A stretch of DNA of 64,000 nucleotides from Hyalella azteca (lineage: Eukaryota; Arthropoda; Malacostraca; Amphipoda; Hyalellidae): positions 1-64,000 of the forward strand of contig NW_025941577.1 of the NCBI RefSeq assembly GCF_000764305.2, given 5' to 3'. The notes below the pieces were generated by a model. That model did not search any database, had not been told where the DNA came from, and worked only from the letters and a program-made list of their open reading frames with translations. Below, piece after piece: positions 22,676-35,290 of the stretch (within the stretch, counting starts at the first letter, position 1; every line of letters begins with the position of its first letter). The position numbers and the translations under genes were made by a program.

Positions 22676-23254
22676 AACTAGCTTTGTTTTGACTTTTTTT
22701 TTCTTTCAAAAATATGCACTTGGTATGTAAAGAATCATATAAATTAAGTCATTTTCAGAATTTTCATAATACGAATCTGACAACATTTTAGGTTTTGTTG
22801 TTATTTTTCTGCTAGAATATCTCAGTTCTAAGCATTGATTTACTTCTGCTGCTTCGCGTATGGTTCGCGACATATTTAATAATAATTTTTTCGTAATAAA
22901 AATGGATAATTTTACTTTTGAGTTCATGTTGATATCAACATTAAAAAGAATATTATATTGAACCTCATTCGCATATATCTAATCTGAAGATTTTTTTATG
23001 TTTATGCAGATATACACTTCATTCATAACAAATTTACCAATTTATTTACTATTATATTTTGAAACTCATTTGAGTACACAGTACTACTTTCTCCTAATTC
23101 CCCTTCTTGTGAGGAATTCCTCCCACGCCGCACCAGCTACACCTCGTCATTCCCCAACCGTTCAGGCCCCATTACTAGACCTCGACTTCCCCTTGGTCTG
23201 CCACCATGTCAGACCCCATTAGCCCCTCTTAGCAGACCATCCTCACTCATTACG
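22676..23254. other. Noncoding stretch
   Basis: AT-rich with a small C-rich patch near 23100-23230. Nothing recognised. Confidence 0.45.
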
Positions 23255-23645
23255 AGACGTTTGTGGCATGTTCAGATACTGCGATGTTTGTGGCATGTCC
23301 AGATACTGCGATGTTTGTGGCATGTCCAGATACTGCGATGTTTGTGGCATGTCCAGATACTTCGATGACGATGTTTGTGGCATGTCCAGATACTGCGATG
23401 TTTGTGGCATGTCCAGATACTGCGATGTTTGCGGCATGTCCAGATACTTCGATGTTTGTGGCATGTTCAGATACTGCGATGTTTGTGGCATGTCCAGATA
23501 CTGCGATGTTTGTGGCATGTCCAGATACTTCGATGTTTGTGGCATGTTCAGATTCTGCGATGTTTGTGGCATGTCCAGATACTTCGATGTTTGTGGCATG
23601 TCCAGATACTGCGATGTTTGTGGCATGTTCAGATACTTCGATGTT
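23255..23645. repeat. 27-bp minisatellite, about 14 copies
   Basis: Unit with the core TTTGTGGCATGTCCAGATAC followed by TGCGATG or TTCGATG. Because 27 is a multiple of three, five frames stay open as 9-residue peptide repeats. These ORFs have no independent support as genes. Confidence 0.95.
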
Positions 23646-26600
23646 CATTACAAATTCAAGGTTTGACTGGTCGTGATTTTTCCATGTGTGCTACTACCAT
23701 AACGACGTTGCCATATATGGTACTACCATAGCGATGGTACCGTACATTTGTACCGTTAGTACATTTGTATCGTTTCCGGACTTTGATAATCATCATGTTG
23801 TTTATGATGTGATGATAAAGATTGTGGAGAAATAGCGTGCGAAAAAATGGTATTCGTGTCGGCAGAATAGCAAGTGGTTCGGAACTATCTTCGAGGAAGG
23901 TTCAGAACAATTTTCCATTGTTGTTCGGAACCATTTTTTCTTTATACTTCATAAGCTTAAAATACACAATAAATTTATCAATAATCAAGGAAAAATCTAA
24001 GAAACAAACCGCACATTCAATGATTTTTGGATACAAATTTAATTATTTTAACTAAGATAAGCAAAAATAATATTTGCTGTCGTTTACCGTTTATCTCATT
24101 TGCGTTGGAAATAATTATGTTCAAGTCAAAGTTAGTTTAGCCACATGTATGGACCACTTTGTGGTCCTTGGTTCACCGCAGGGTCCAGAGTTCTGTTACG
24201 GAAGCTAAAATGTGGAGTCAGATGTGTGGGTTTTGGGTCAGCTTCTGAACGGTACGTCATCCTATCCTATGCATCCTATACACATCCTATCGTCATCGCA
24301 GGTTTTGCACACCCAAATGAAAATCTAAAAATTAGCGATGACCATATAAATAAATACTGATTTATTTATATTATTATATTTATTCATATTGATTTATATA
24401 TGGATATTAATATTGACTTATATATAGATATTCAAATTGATTTATATGCATAAAATAAGTCTTAAATAAATAGCAATAAGTCTGAATAAGTCATCCTAAT
24501 TTTTGCTATCACCGAATGGCAAATGCTTAGAATTAAGGCTAGACATTTTAATTAACGAAGCTGTCCCGAGATTTTATTTTCATACATAGGCTAACACTTA
24601 GGAAAAAAATTCTGGGCTAAATAAAGTCATGCCGCCTTAGATTTTTTATCAAGACTCAAATAAGGTACCTACAATAACTTCTCCCTAAGGAGTTAACTTT
24701 GTTTCGGTGGCCATCACCTCGGCTTTGTTATGATGGGGTTATGAGGCGGTGTAAAAGCTTGCTCTTGTGTACACAAATGAACTCTTTTGTTTTTCTGATT
24801 GTTTTCCCTCCTTCAGAAGACTCCTGTCAACTGCCGTGCCATGCGGGGCGGGCTGGCGAAAGATTCTAGGCTTAAATCCGTTCACGTCAAAACAATCCTA
24901 AATTAATTTCATTTTTTCGCCTTGAGAAAATCCGCTTGAATCGAAAAAGTCGCAGGGAAAATATCTCCATGGCTTCTGGGCGTTCTTTAGTTAATTCTCA
25001 CGGGGGAAGTAGGGTTTAAAATTCCTTTCTTTTTAAGTATTTTTTATTTGAAGTGTTTTTTTTTTTTGCAAAAATAACATTTATTTTCTTAAAAATATCG
25101 GTGAAATTTTAAAGAAAATAATTTTTGAATTGAAGTGACCTTCTTCCCCAACAAAATTGTACTCAAATTAATTCTAAAAAGAATCAAAATTATGAAATTG
25201 AGAAATCTGGAGGGAATTTTGGGATTAGGATCTGTGTAATTTGATATTTCTTCAATGTAAAATTAATTTGAAATTTGTGACTTATTGTCCAGCGGTAATT
25301 TAATGGCAAATCAAGAGCCGTTCTCGAAATCATTGACCACTTTGCAGTCTGGTGTTGAGTTGCAGTTTAGATGAAGGTTATTTATGCATCCTAGTCACCC
25401 CCAACACAAGGGGAAATGGCAGCGTCGGGAGGTAACGTAACACCATCCTTCCTCAATCAGCATTCCCCGCTCTGCATTTTTTAACATCCTTTTCCTTCCA
25501 ACTATTTACCTTTCTATTATTCTGTCGATGGTAAAACTTCTCTATCCAGTTTATTCTTATGAGTAAAACTTTGACATTAATTTAATTCCAGTATTTTTAA
25601 CCAATAGAAAATATAAAACTTTTCATCTGTAATGCGGTCGTAAAATGTTTCGCGAAAGCCGGTTGAATTTTTGATAATAAATAATAATATTATTTAAATT
25701 TTTATATCATCGTTATCAAAACAATAATTCTTTTTTTATATTTCAAAAATAAAGTTATTTTTAGATGTTTTTCTCAAATATTAGTAATGTTTGGTATATA
25801 CATAAACTCAATAAACGCTAGGTATAAAACTTGCACCTATGAAAATTTACTTTTACTGGCAGTAATTTTTAAGGCGAAATATTAACTAACGTTTTACACC
25901 ACAACTAAAATAACCAAAAAAAGTAATATTAACCACATTTGCAGACCAAAATTAACACAAACAAGAAGCTGATAGTGAACTGCACCGCATTTTCACCAAC
26001 ACAATTTTCACAATTTTCTGCCGGCAGTTACCATGGCAACCAAGCTATGCTGTCCCGCTTACGTACAAGAAAAGGCGATCAACGTTCAGCCAAAAAGTGC
26101 TTGTTTTTTGCACTTGTTTCCCTTGGTCAGGTAGAGACCATTAGTCACGGTGACTAACTCAACAGTGACTGTGCTGTGTTCACGAACCGCGCACAGTTTA
26201 CTTATTGTCCTCAATGACACAAGAGTGTATGATACTCAAATCGCCACTCGTCAATAATAATAATGATGATGATCACAAATTTGATTTGTAGGAGTAAATT
26301 ACCTCAATATACTCGTAACTATTAAATGGTTTCGTTTTAGTTATAAAGTTAGTGTTCAGACAGGTTTATGAAACAGATCGTTTCTATTGAATTGCTGTTA
26401 ATTAATTGTTAGTTGTATTTAGCTGTAAAATTTGGTCGCGTGATAAAACAATAAGAACAGTTGGCGCAGAAGTTGATGTCATTATCTGTATTATCACGCA
26501 GCAATGAATGATGGTGAGGCAGTAAAAAGAAATTTAAGAGCATTTTTCTCTTCGAAATTGGTTTTTCGTTAGTTATAGGTAGCCAATAACGACAACCAAG

Positions 26601-27193
26601 ACTTCTGTTGTAACAAATAAACGCGTTTATTTCTGAACAGGAAAATGAAATTCAATACAAACTCAGCAGATTTTTTAGAAAATATTTGAAAAAAACAACA
26701 TTTTTACAATCGCTTTATTCGACATATTATGATCTCGTTTTAGTCTTAAATTTGTCTCACGTAGGCAAAAATGGAATTCCTTGTTTTGATTAAACCTTTT
26801 GTCTTCAGATGCACTAATCGCCTTACTTAAAATGTCCTAAAACTATTTTTATTGTTGATTTGGTAAACTTTTTTTTGGTTGTGATAAATTTTATTATTGG
26901 TTTATAATAACTAAGTTTCTTAGACGTTATATAGCGATTCATTATTCATTACTTAAGCAGACAAAATGTAAATAATTACTCTCTTTAGAGCCAATTATAC
27001 TTTTTTGTGACATTAATAAAGTTTATTTAAAGTTTTATGACTAGAACTCTAAAAAATAAAGATGTAGAAATAAATTCTTTTCAAATGCCTGTTGTTATTT
27101 TTCTAAGTTTTTTGCACGCATGTGCCCCTTGAGCAAAGCTCGCGTGCCCCGTGGCAGCTCATCACATTACACGGGCGACACACATGGCGGAAA
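23646..27193. other. Noncoding stretch of about 3.5 kb
   Basis: AT-rich with poly(T) and poly(A) runs, TATATA-rich DNA near 24360-24450 and a GC-richer patch at 24690-24860. ORFs are all under 80 codons with no family signature. No MITE copy is seen in this interval. Confidence 0.45.
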
Positions 27194-27612
27194 TAGTGAG
27201 GGAAATCCTGCCAAGAGGGGGGGGGAATCCTGCCAAGAGGGGAGGGAAATCCTGCCAAGAGGGGAGGGAAATATTTTCATATGGGGATGGAAATAATACC
27301 AGGTGATGAAAAGAAATCGTGACTAGGAAGACAGAAATCCTGCAACGACGGGAGTGAAAAGATAGTACGAAGAGAGGGAAATCCAGCACCGAAGAGAGGG
27401 AAATCCAGCAACGAGGGGAGGGAAATCCAGCAACGAGGGGAGAGAAATGATGCTACGAGGGGAGGGAAATCCAGCAACGAGGGGAGGAGAATCTAGCAAC
27501 GAGGGAAGGGAAATAATGCCTCGAAAGTAGGGAATTCCTTCCACGTGAGGAGGAAAATGATGCCACGAAGACAGAGGAATCCTTACAATAGGAGTGGGAA
27601 ATAATGCCGGTA
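27194..27612. repeat. Purine-rich minisatellite, about 21-26-bp units
   Basis: Units like GGGAAATCCAGCAACGAGGG and GGAAATCCTGCCAAGAGGGG repeat with drift over about 420 bp. The minus-strand Pro/Ser/Leu-rich ORFs here are by-products. Confidence 0.85.
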
Positions 27613-27745
27613 GAAATGCTCGAACAGGAATGAGCATTAGAAATACGCAGGGTTGCATTCAGCACCGAGTACATCTAAAATTCCCCAAAGATCCCACCCA
27701 AAAGTTTCCTGACCAAACATTCACGAGTTCAGAAATGTGTACACG

Positions 27746-27951
27746 CACTCAGTAAACCCGTAAAGAGTAAAACACGCGCAGAAAAATGAATGCACCAAAT
27801 GTCCAAATGATGACACACTTTCTCACACACAGCACCAGCAGTGAGCCGAGGTAACGCTGTCTTTTTTCCGGGATAAACCTGGTCAAAAGGGCCACACAAG
27901 GACAAAAATTGCATCGCAATATGGCCAAAGTGTCACACATTTCTCTGAGTG
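27746..27951 (-). mobile_element. MITE family A, copy 8
   Basis: Contains CGCAGAAAAATGAATGCACC, AATGTCCAAATGATGACACA, TTTTTTCCGGGATAAACCTGG and TTGCATCGCAATATGGCC, ending TTTCTCTGAGTG. The left end carries about 30 bp of extra sequence after a first CACTCAG, possibly a nested end. Confidence 0.75.
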
Positions 27952-28063
27952 CCCACAGGGTCGTTCGCGACACGCTCTTGGCCAATAATCCGACGCTATA
28001 AGCGCCCTACGTCCGTCTTATTAGAAGCGAGACTCGGGCCAGCGCTGCTGCATTATCATTATT

Positions 28064-28614
28064 AATATAAACACGGACCCCCAGTCACTCTCCTCGTCCA
28101 GCCTTCATATTATCTAGGCTGGGATATTTAGTGGGTAACTTTAATATTTTCTTTTATATTTTAGGTAATAATATCCGTTACTACAAAGATTTACATTGCT
28201 AATATAAACACGGACCCCAGTCACTCTCCTCGTCCAGCCTTTATATTATCTAGGCTGGGATATTTAGTGGATAACTTTAATATTTTCTTTCCTGTTTTAG
28301 GCAATAATATCCGTTACTACAAAGATTTACATTGCTAATATAAACACGGACCTCAGTCACTCTCCTCGTCCAGCCTACATATTATCTAGGCTGGGATATA
28401 TAGTAGGTAATTTTATTATTTATATATTTTCTAGGCAATAATTTCCGTTACTACCAAGAATTACAATGCTAATATAAACACGGATCTCCGTCACTATCAT
28501 CACCCGCTTCACATCTTATCTTTGCAGTGGTATGAAACTTTATTCTTTATACTTTATTATTTAAACTTTATTATTTTAGCTATGTTAATATTTCTGGCAA
28601 GAATTGCAATGCTC
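28064..28614. repeat. 136-bp tandem repeat, 4 units, each with a hairpin
   Basis: AATATAAACACGGA-starts lie at 28064, 28201, 28337 and 28471; the last unit is diverged. Units 1-3 each contain CCAGCC-(12-13 nt)-GGCTGG, an inverted repeat whose arms are intact while its loop varies. The units share a 3' half with CCGTTACTAC. Confidence 0.88.
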
Positions 28615-28919
28615 AATTAAAAATTATTTTCGTTAGTAGTACTTACAATAAAATTCGTGATTTATCGTTTAATCTTATTAGCATTTTGAGAGACATCAAC
28701 AATAAAATTTTTCGTTTCGAGACGCTGGTATCGTTTCTGGCTCACAAAATAGCCTTTTTGTTATCACTTAAAAAAATCAAAAGTAACTAATCATGATGAT
28801 AAAAATAGAGAAATAGCTATACTAGTTTTTATTTTTTTTCGTGTAAATTAAAGCTAATGGATATATCACAGAACAATTAAAAAAACATAACTCAGTACTC
28901 ACAGCAGTGAGTGACAGAG

Positions 28920-29044
28920 AGCGCATTTTCTCGTCGACGAAAACTTGAGGTCACGGACGGACGGACAGACGGACGGACAGACAGACAGACAGACGAACAT
29001 GGCGAGCACAATAGTGCATTTTTTCTATAATGAGAAAATGCGCT
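28920..29044. mobile_element. 125-bp MITE-like element with perfect 13-bp inverted ends
   Basis: AGCGCATTTTCTC at 28920-28932 is exactly complementary to GAGAAAATGCGCT at 29032-29044. Inside are CGTCGACGAAAACTTGAGG and an ACGG/ACAG microsatellite. No target-site duplication is obvious. Confidence 0.7.
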
Positions 29045-31194
29045 AAAAATATAGAGTAAATAGCTTTTAATTTACGGATGATATTGTAAATTCACACTTC
29101 AGATAATCTTTGAATAAACGCTGCAATTAGAAAATTATTTAGCGTGAGAAAAACTATATAAACGTTTTATGAATAGCCTTTTTATAAGTGCTAAAACAAC
29201 TTTTATCTGCTACCCAGAGAAACGAGAAAATCGCTCAGAAAATACAACTATATCAGGATGTGTTAAAAATTATTGCAGTTTGAAATAAACCTGGCATGCC
29301 AAGCGCGGTCTGAACTGCAGCCATCAATCCCTCACGGGGCAAGTTCCACACCCGCGCGCACATCTCGCCTCACGACAAAGTTTGATTGCCCGAATTAACT
29401 TGAGTGTTGGTCGTCCTGGAGGGGCCATACTGGCTGCAACAACCAAGTTTCTGACCGTTCGAGCAACAAAACTTTTCCGGCCTGGGGGAGGACGAGAAAA
29501 TGTCGGTAGCGCCAACAACACGACCGAGGATGTCCAGTTTGGTTAGTTGGTTTTTGTTTTTTGAAATGAAAAATGGCCCTGTACTTTGGATCGCCAAGAA
29601 ATGTCTACTTTGCTGGAAATGCTTTACGTGCGAGAATACTGTCAAAACATTCATTTAGTTCTTTCTTGAATTTCAAAACTAGTCCTTTAAATGCTGTTTT
29701 ATCATGGATAGAATAACGAACTCGGAATAGCACCACCGGCATTATAGTAGAGTGATTGAAAACCAACTTTTCAATTCGTATCAGCAACAGCATGCGCAAT
29801 CATATTTCCTTAGAAATTGAAGAAAATTTTTGAGATATATGAATTATTTTGAACTCAATACCATGGACAGGATATGCAAATGAACCGAAAAAGGTACTTT
29901 TGAAAATGAAGCGCCAAATTTCTTGATCTGTTTGAAGATTTGTTGACGGAAATCACACAGTTGTTGAGCAGTTCTGTCGTTGGTAGAGTAATAAATAAAT
30001 CAAATGATTAATATGAAAAATATAAATACTTGTGAATTATAATAAATTAAGCGACTGAAGTGCATTGAATTGAAACACAGCATTGGAATTTACCGCCTCA
30101 AGTCCAATATCCGACGAGTAGAATAAGTGTCACCGTAAATTTAATGCGAATTCTATCGATAAATCCGTCATCACAAAAATTTGAGGGAATTAATGGCTGG
30201 GAACCGGAAAGGTCCTGGTATGATTGTTGATTTTCAGTATTATTTGTTTTTGATTTTATTTTATACAAGGTGAATATAATCTGCGTTTCCTATTATACGT
30301 TTTTAATTGTAAAAGCCCGAATTTTTTTCCTAAATTTAAGTGGCCAACAAATAAAGAATAAAGTCCACCGACGAAAGCAATGAAAAGCCCAGAAAAGACG
30401 CCTTGAAAAGAGCGAAAAAATCTGTAAATCTAAGATTTTCTAGTCGAAAGGTTTTATAAAGCCTAATATGAACGAATAATTAGCTTGTATAGATCAATGT
30501 GATCAAGAGACATCTTAATTATGTTGTGTCAGTCAGCAGCCACGTTCACTTAAACTTGTACCTCATATATAATGTAATAGCCATGTATAATTTTATCATT
30601 CATTCCAATTAAATATTCGGCTTCATAAATTTATTATCTCTGGTGATTTATGAAGCAGCTTTCTGCCTGACCAAAAGAAATTACAGCGGCATTCAATGCA
30701 CGGCTCCTACAAACAATTCACATCGCCTCGTGATGCCATTACCACGTCACTCGGCAATGAAATTCATAGAAAAAATTAAATTTACTTTTGTACATCCATT
30801 TTAGAACGAAATCTCAGATCTAAGTCCCATTATGTGTATGAAATCATTACAACGTCCGTCTGCCGCTTTAGAAAAACATGCACTTATCATTCACTCCAGC
30901 TTGGGCAGCTAGGGTCGTTGCATAATTTTCAGTGCTGCCTAATTTATAGCATCCTGTAGCTCCGGCGAGCATGTCAGAGTAGCATGCAGGCATCATTTTC
31001 AGAGCTTGGAATTTAGATCACGGCTTCATTTTCACTAGCGCATCGTTTACAAAAGCGTAGCATCCGGTTGCGAGATCAGAAAAAATATGCACACAACATT
31101 TACTTCTCGACCACATGTATGCGCTAATTTCGCAGCATCATTTGTGGGTATCATTCCCAGCAGCTAAAAATCATATTGGTGCATCGCTTCAAGC
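29045..31194. other. Noncoding stretch with one GC-richer patch
   Basis: 29290-29560 is GC-richer and apparently unique (minus-strand ORF of 94 codons with no known motif); it could be an exon or CpG-like element. The rest is AT-rich. From about 30860 there are GCATCATTT-like words that may be decayed copies of the next array. Confidence 0.4.
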
Positions 31195-31580
31195 ACTCGA
31201 GCTTCATTTCGGTACATTGTTCACAACACTTGAAAATCATTTCGGTATATCACCCAGAACATCAAACAGTTTTTCACAGTAACAGAGCTCATTTCAGTGC
31301 ATTATTCCCCTCATCCAAACATAATTTCAATGCATCGTTCCCATCATCCATACATAATTTTAATGCATCGTTCCCATCATCCGAGCATAATTTCAGTGCA
31401 TCGTTCCCATCATCCAAACATCATTTCAGTGCATCGTTCCCATCACCCAAACACCATTTCAGTGCATCGTTCCCATCATCCGAGCATCATTTCAGTGCAT
31501 CATTCACAGCATCCGAGCATCATTTAATTGCAACATTAACAGCATCCGAGCATCAATTCAGTGCATCGTTGCCAGCATCC
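31195..31580. repeat. 33-bp minisatellite, about 10-12 copies
   Basis: Units beginning ATTTCAGTGCATCGTTCCCA with CATCATCCRARCATC. Since 33 is a multiple of three, open His/Ser/Pro-rich frames result. It runs straight into a GC-rich segment (31580-31700). Confidence 0.9.
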
Positions 31581-32629
31581 GGCCGTGCAAGCGGCCGCGG
31601 GCAGATCGGATGCCCTGGGGCGACCGTCAGCTGGAGTCCGCCCAGCGGTGCGCGTAAGGCGCGGCAGTTGGCAGGCTGGCGAGCAAGACCTTGACTGGCC
31701 CCGGCTGCTGTGGTGCCTATATAGAACCATTGATAAAACCTGGGAATATTCACTGCGTTTAAGAACTAGGAGTTGAAATAACGAGCTTGCTTAGTTGACG
31801 GCGAAACCATTTTAAGTAAATGGAAACTGTCGAAGAGATTAATAGTAACTTCCTTTACTTTGTTCGTGCCGAAATGCGGTAAAAACTTCAATGGGTATAG
31901 AAAACTTGATCTAATAGGTAGAAAAAATGCCTGATACCGAACGTACATGAAAATGATTAAATGGTATATTTCAATGAATCCTCACTTGTTTCAATGCATG
32001 AGAAAATGTGTTTTGAAGAAAATGATTAAATGGAGGTAAATTGAAAAATAAATAACAACGGAACCAACCGCGAAGCATAAAAATCAGTTTAAAAAAAATT
32101 GAGATTTGAGCTGCTATACGAAACGTTAATATTTTGTTTAAACTGTTTGCATGGAAGCATGTACACACAACGGGAACACATGTAAGCATGCATACCGGTC
32201 ATTCATAAAAGGACGTTCTTCGTTCGCCAAGGAAATGAGTGAATAATACTTTCGAATCATTATAAATAATTAAAAGCTTAAGAGCTCCTTCCGTTTTTCT
32301 GTTCAACGTCTTCCACCTAATTTTTCTTCTCTCATTACATGTCAGTCTCAATATTAACAGCTTCAAAGTAGAAGATTTCTACACCTAATGCTCACCCGAC
32401 ATCCACGTCACGGCAAGTGGTTTGTTGCAAGACCAAATCGAAGCAAAAAAGTACAAAGCATTTTTGTTCCTGAATTTGGCAGGTTCACTTCACTCGCGCC
32501 TTGAGGAAGTCTAACATATACAAAGCAATCTGGGGAGGTTTTTCTGTTCTTGCATTCCCCTTTGATCTCCTCATGATTTATTTGATCTATAAAGAGGGAA
32601 GTTTTTAGTCGACTTGAAAGGTACAGTCA
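31581..32629. other. GC-rich patch then AT-rich stretch
   Basis: 31580-31700 is strongly GC-rich (contains GCGGCCGC) with open frames on both strands but no recognisable protein. The remainder is AT-rich without features. Confidence 0.4.
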
Positions 32630-32870
32630 AACGGGAACACATGAAAGAGAACTACTTAACAAAACTGTGTCGAACGGGAACACATGGAAGAGAACTATGC
32701 TTAATAATACTGCGTCTAACGTGATGACATGAAAGAGAACTATTGTACAATACTGCGTGAAACGGAAACACATGAAAGCGAACAACTTTACAATGAGAGA
32801 ACTAATTTTACTTCTGTTACCGTTTTACTGCGTCAATCGGAAACAGATGAGAGAGCTTTTAAGTATGTCA
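32630..32870. repeat. Imperfect minisatellite, about 40-45-bp units
   Basis: The word CGGGAACACATGAAAGAGAA or close variants recurs at about 32635, 32674, 32718, 32761 and 32836. A related GGGAACACATG also occurs at about 32170. Confidence 0.75.
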
Positions 32871-33244
32871 ATCTGAGATTGAATGCAATGAGTGAATGAA
32901 GCCTCCGATATTTTTTGGGGTTGAAATTCAAGTTTTTTACTATTTTCAAACTGGAAATTTAGCCCTGGTTGCTGCTATTTAATAAATTGATGCGTGGACC
33001 TCATTTGGCGAGCGTCATAATTTTTAAAAAGAATGACGCAATTCCAGTTGACAATCAAAATATATGTCACCTGATATACAAATTGAATGATTCATTCGCT
33101 TCGTTAATTTAGTTCTAAATTCATTTTCGAATTAAAAATTACGAAAAGGAATGTCCCGTTGCTTCTTTGAAAATCATCATTAGTTTGCTCAGCGAAAAGT
33201 AAACACATTTTCTCATGCATTGAAATGAGTGAGGATTCGTAGAA

Positions 33245-33560
33245 ATTATATCTTACGAAGAGCGTAGCATACATGATCACAGCGCCATTGCTGATGAAAC
33301 ATGGAACTTACCACCGGGAAAATAAGGTTGAAAAAACATTTAATTCAATATTGATTAAACGCCATATGCCTTGCTGGAATTTATATCTTTTGAAGAGCGT
33401 AGCATACATGATCGCTGCTCTATAGGTGATGAAGCATTGAACTTATTCCACCAGGAAAATGAGGCTGAAAAAACGTTTAATTCAATATTGATTAAACGCC
33501 ATATGCCTTGCTGGATTTATATCTTTTGAAGAGCGTAGCATACATGATCGCTGCGTCATT
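33245..33560. repeat. 136-bp tandem repeat, about 2.3 units
   Basis: AGCGTAGCATACATGATC recurs at 33261, 33396 and 33532. Each unit carries TTCAATATTGATTAAACGCC. The sequence is unrelated to the 136-bp array at 28 kb. Confidence 0.9.
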
Positions 33561-33649
33561 GAGTAGCAACAGAAGGTTGCTGGAGCGTCTGTGGTCTACC
33601 GCTTGGCATGTGTTGCGCCGCTCGCTTTTTGTCTGCAATAATTGGAGGC

Positions 33650-33960
33650 ATGGAAACCCGGTTACGTGTTTGACGTTACCTACTTTGCCTGCTGGAGTAA
33701 CCTGGTTATCCGGGTGAAGTTACCTACTATTGCCTGCACAAGTTACGCGGTTAACTTGGTGACGTTACCTACTTTGCCTGCTGGTATGACCCGGTTAACC
33801 GAGTGACGTTACCTACTTTTGCCCTCAGGAGTTACCTGGATACGCGGGTGTCGTTCCCTACTTTGCTTGCAGAAATAACCCGGTTAATCTGGTAACGTTA
33901 TCTAGTTTACCTGCTGGAGTAACCTGGTTACGAGAGTAATGTTACTTGCTTTCTGTCTTC
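33650..33960. repeat. 44-45-bp minisatellite, about 7 units
   Basis: GTTACCTACTTTGCCTGCTG and variants recur at 33675, 33718, 33764, 33808, 33853, 33897 and 33941. Each is followed by a CGGTTA or TGGTTA block. Confidence 0.88.
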
Positions 33961-34484
33961 ACTAATAGCTCAGTAACGTGGGAAAATATTTTGTCTTGTA
34001 CAACGTCCGGTTATGTGTCTTATTTAATGGCATTAAAAGCCGTAGTTAGGAGTCAGCTTACTTCTCCAGCCGCCAATAGAGCGTTGATTATAGACACTTA
34101 AGCTGTTAGATTATGATCCATTTGTGTATAAATAAATTGTAAGGTAAAGCAGGCGAAGGGATTTATAGTGCATTTGATAATTTGATAAAAGTGAACTTGA
34201 TCGAAGAGGTGAAGCCAAGGTCAATGTACTATATTTGTGAAAATTTTCAACAATTGAAACACCAAGTATATGAATAATTTTCGCTGCCATATGAATACTG
34301 CTTTTCTTCATCTGGTTTGAGAAATTCGGTGAAAATGAGATATTGAATTAAAGTGCGTAAAAAGAATCGCTCATAATGCGTAAAAAGAATCGCATCACCG
34401 GGCTTGACATGATGAATCCAAAAGACATCCATTCCATATGCTGATCTCATAAATTATGCCAAAGCAAAAACAACAGGCCAACGA

Positions 34485-34590
34485 AGAATATTGAAATGAT
34501 AAAATTATTTACAAAAAACATCTCAACATGTCGACGAAGAATATTGAAATGATGAAATTATTAATAAAAAACATCTTAACATGCCAAAGA
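34485..34590. repeat. Short tandem duplication
   Basis: Two copies of a unit of about 58 bp beginning GAAGAATATTGAAATGATRA and ending CATCTYAACATG. Confidence 0.8.
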
Positions 34591-34830
34591 ACATAAAAAC
34601 CAGGAGCCATCAGATGGCGCGCGAGCGGCATGATGTGGCTAGGCCTCGCTGGTCCCGGCATCCTCGAGTGAAGGAATTAAGAGCAGATAAAAAATATATT
34701 GTCCCGCCAGCAAGATGACGTCCCGGCGGGACCGATCTGGCGCGACTGCTGCTTGTCGGGCCGCGGCCCTGAAACGGTCCGTCTCATAAATTAGGACAAG
34801 CTTCATCAAGGACGGCCCGATTGTTTACGA
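34591..34830. other. GC-rich island with an 8-bp hairpin
   Basis: GC-rich segment inside AT-rich DNA. GTCCCGCC (34701-34708) and GGCGGGAC (34725-34732) form a perfect inverted repeat around a TGACGT site. There is no ORF of note. It could be a promoter or an enhancer-like element. Confidence 0.35.
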
Positions 34831-34844
34831 TCGAATATATATTA

Positions 34845-35290
34845 TAGGGTTACTGTGATGAAAAGATTTTTGTTATCTAAAGATTGCTGTTATAAAAGGA
34901 TTTTTTTGCTATCTAAAAATTTCTGTTGCAAAAGAATTGCTGTTATCTACATAGGGATTACTGTTACAAAAGAACTGCCCTTATAAATGATTGCTTATAT
35001 CGATATTAAGATTGCTGATATGAAAGGATAGATGTTATCTATGGATTTCTGTTTAATGAGTTTTGTTGCTGTCTCGGGATGGTTGTTATCTGAAGATTGT
35101 TGTTATCTAATTTAGTTATCTAAGGATTATTCTTATCTATTGATAATTTTTTTTCTAGTATTGTTGTTAACTAATGATATCTCGCGTTAAGTTAGTATCG
35201 GTTTTATCAAAGGTTTGTTGACATATAAGGAATTTATCATTTGTATTTTTTGTAATCTAAAACTTGTTCTTATCTGAGAATTGTTTGACC
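34845..35290. repeat. Degenerate TTGTTATCTAA-rich tandem array
   Basis: GATTGCTGTTATCTAAAGAT-like words recur many times at irregular 20-40-bp spacing, suggesting an old decayed minisatellite. Confidence 0.5.

Noticed and set aside
23243..23676. Five overlapping ORFs of 118-137 codons
   Set aside because: Products of a 27-bp repeat. All frames are open and none has unique sequence beyond the array.
28064..28614. A relationship between the two 136-bp arrays (28 kb and 33.3 kb)
   Set aside because: Equal period but no visible sequence similarity, so probably coincidence.
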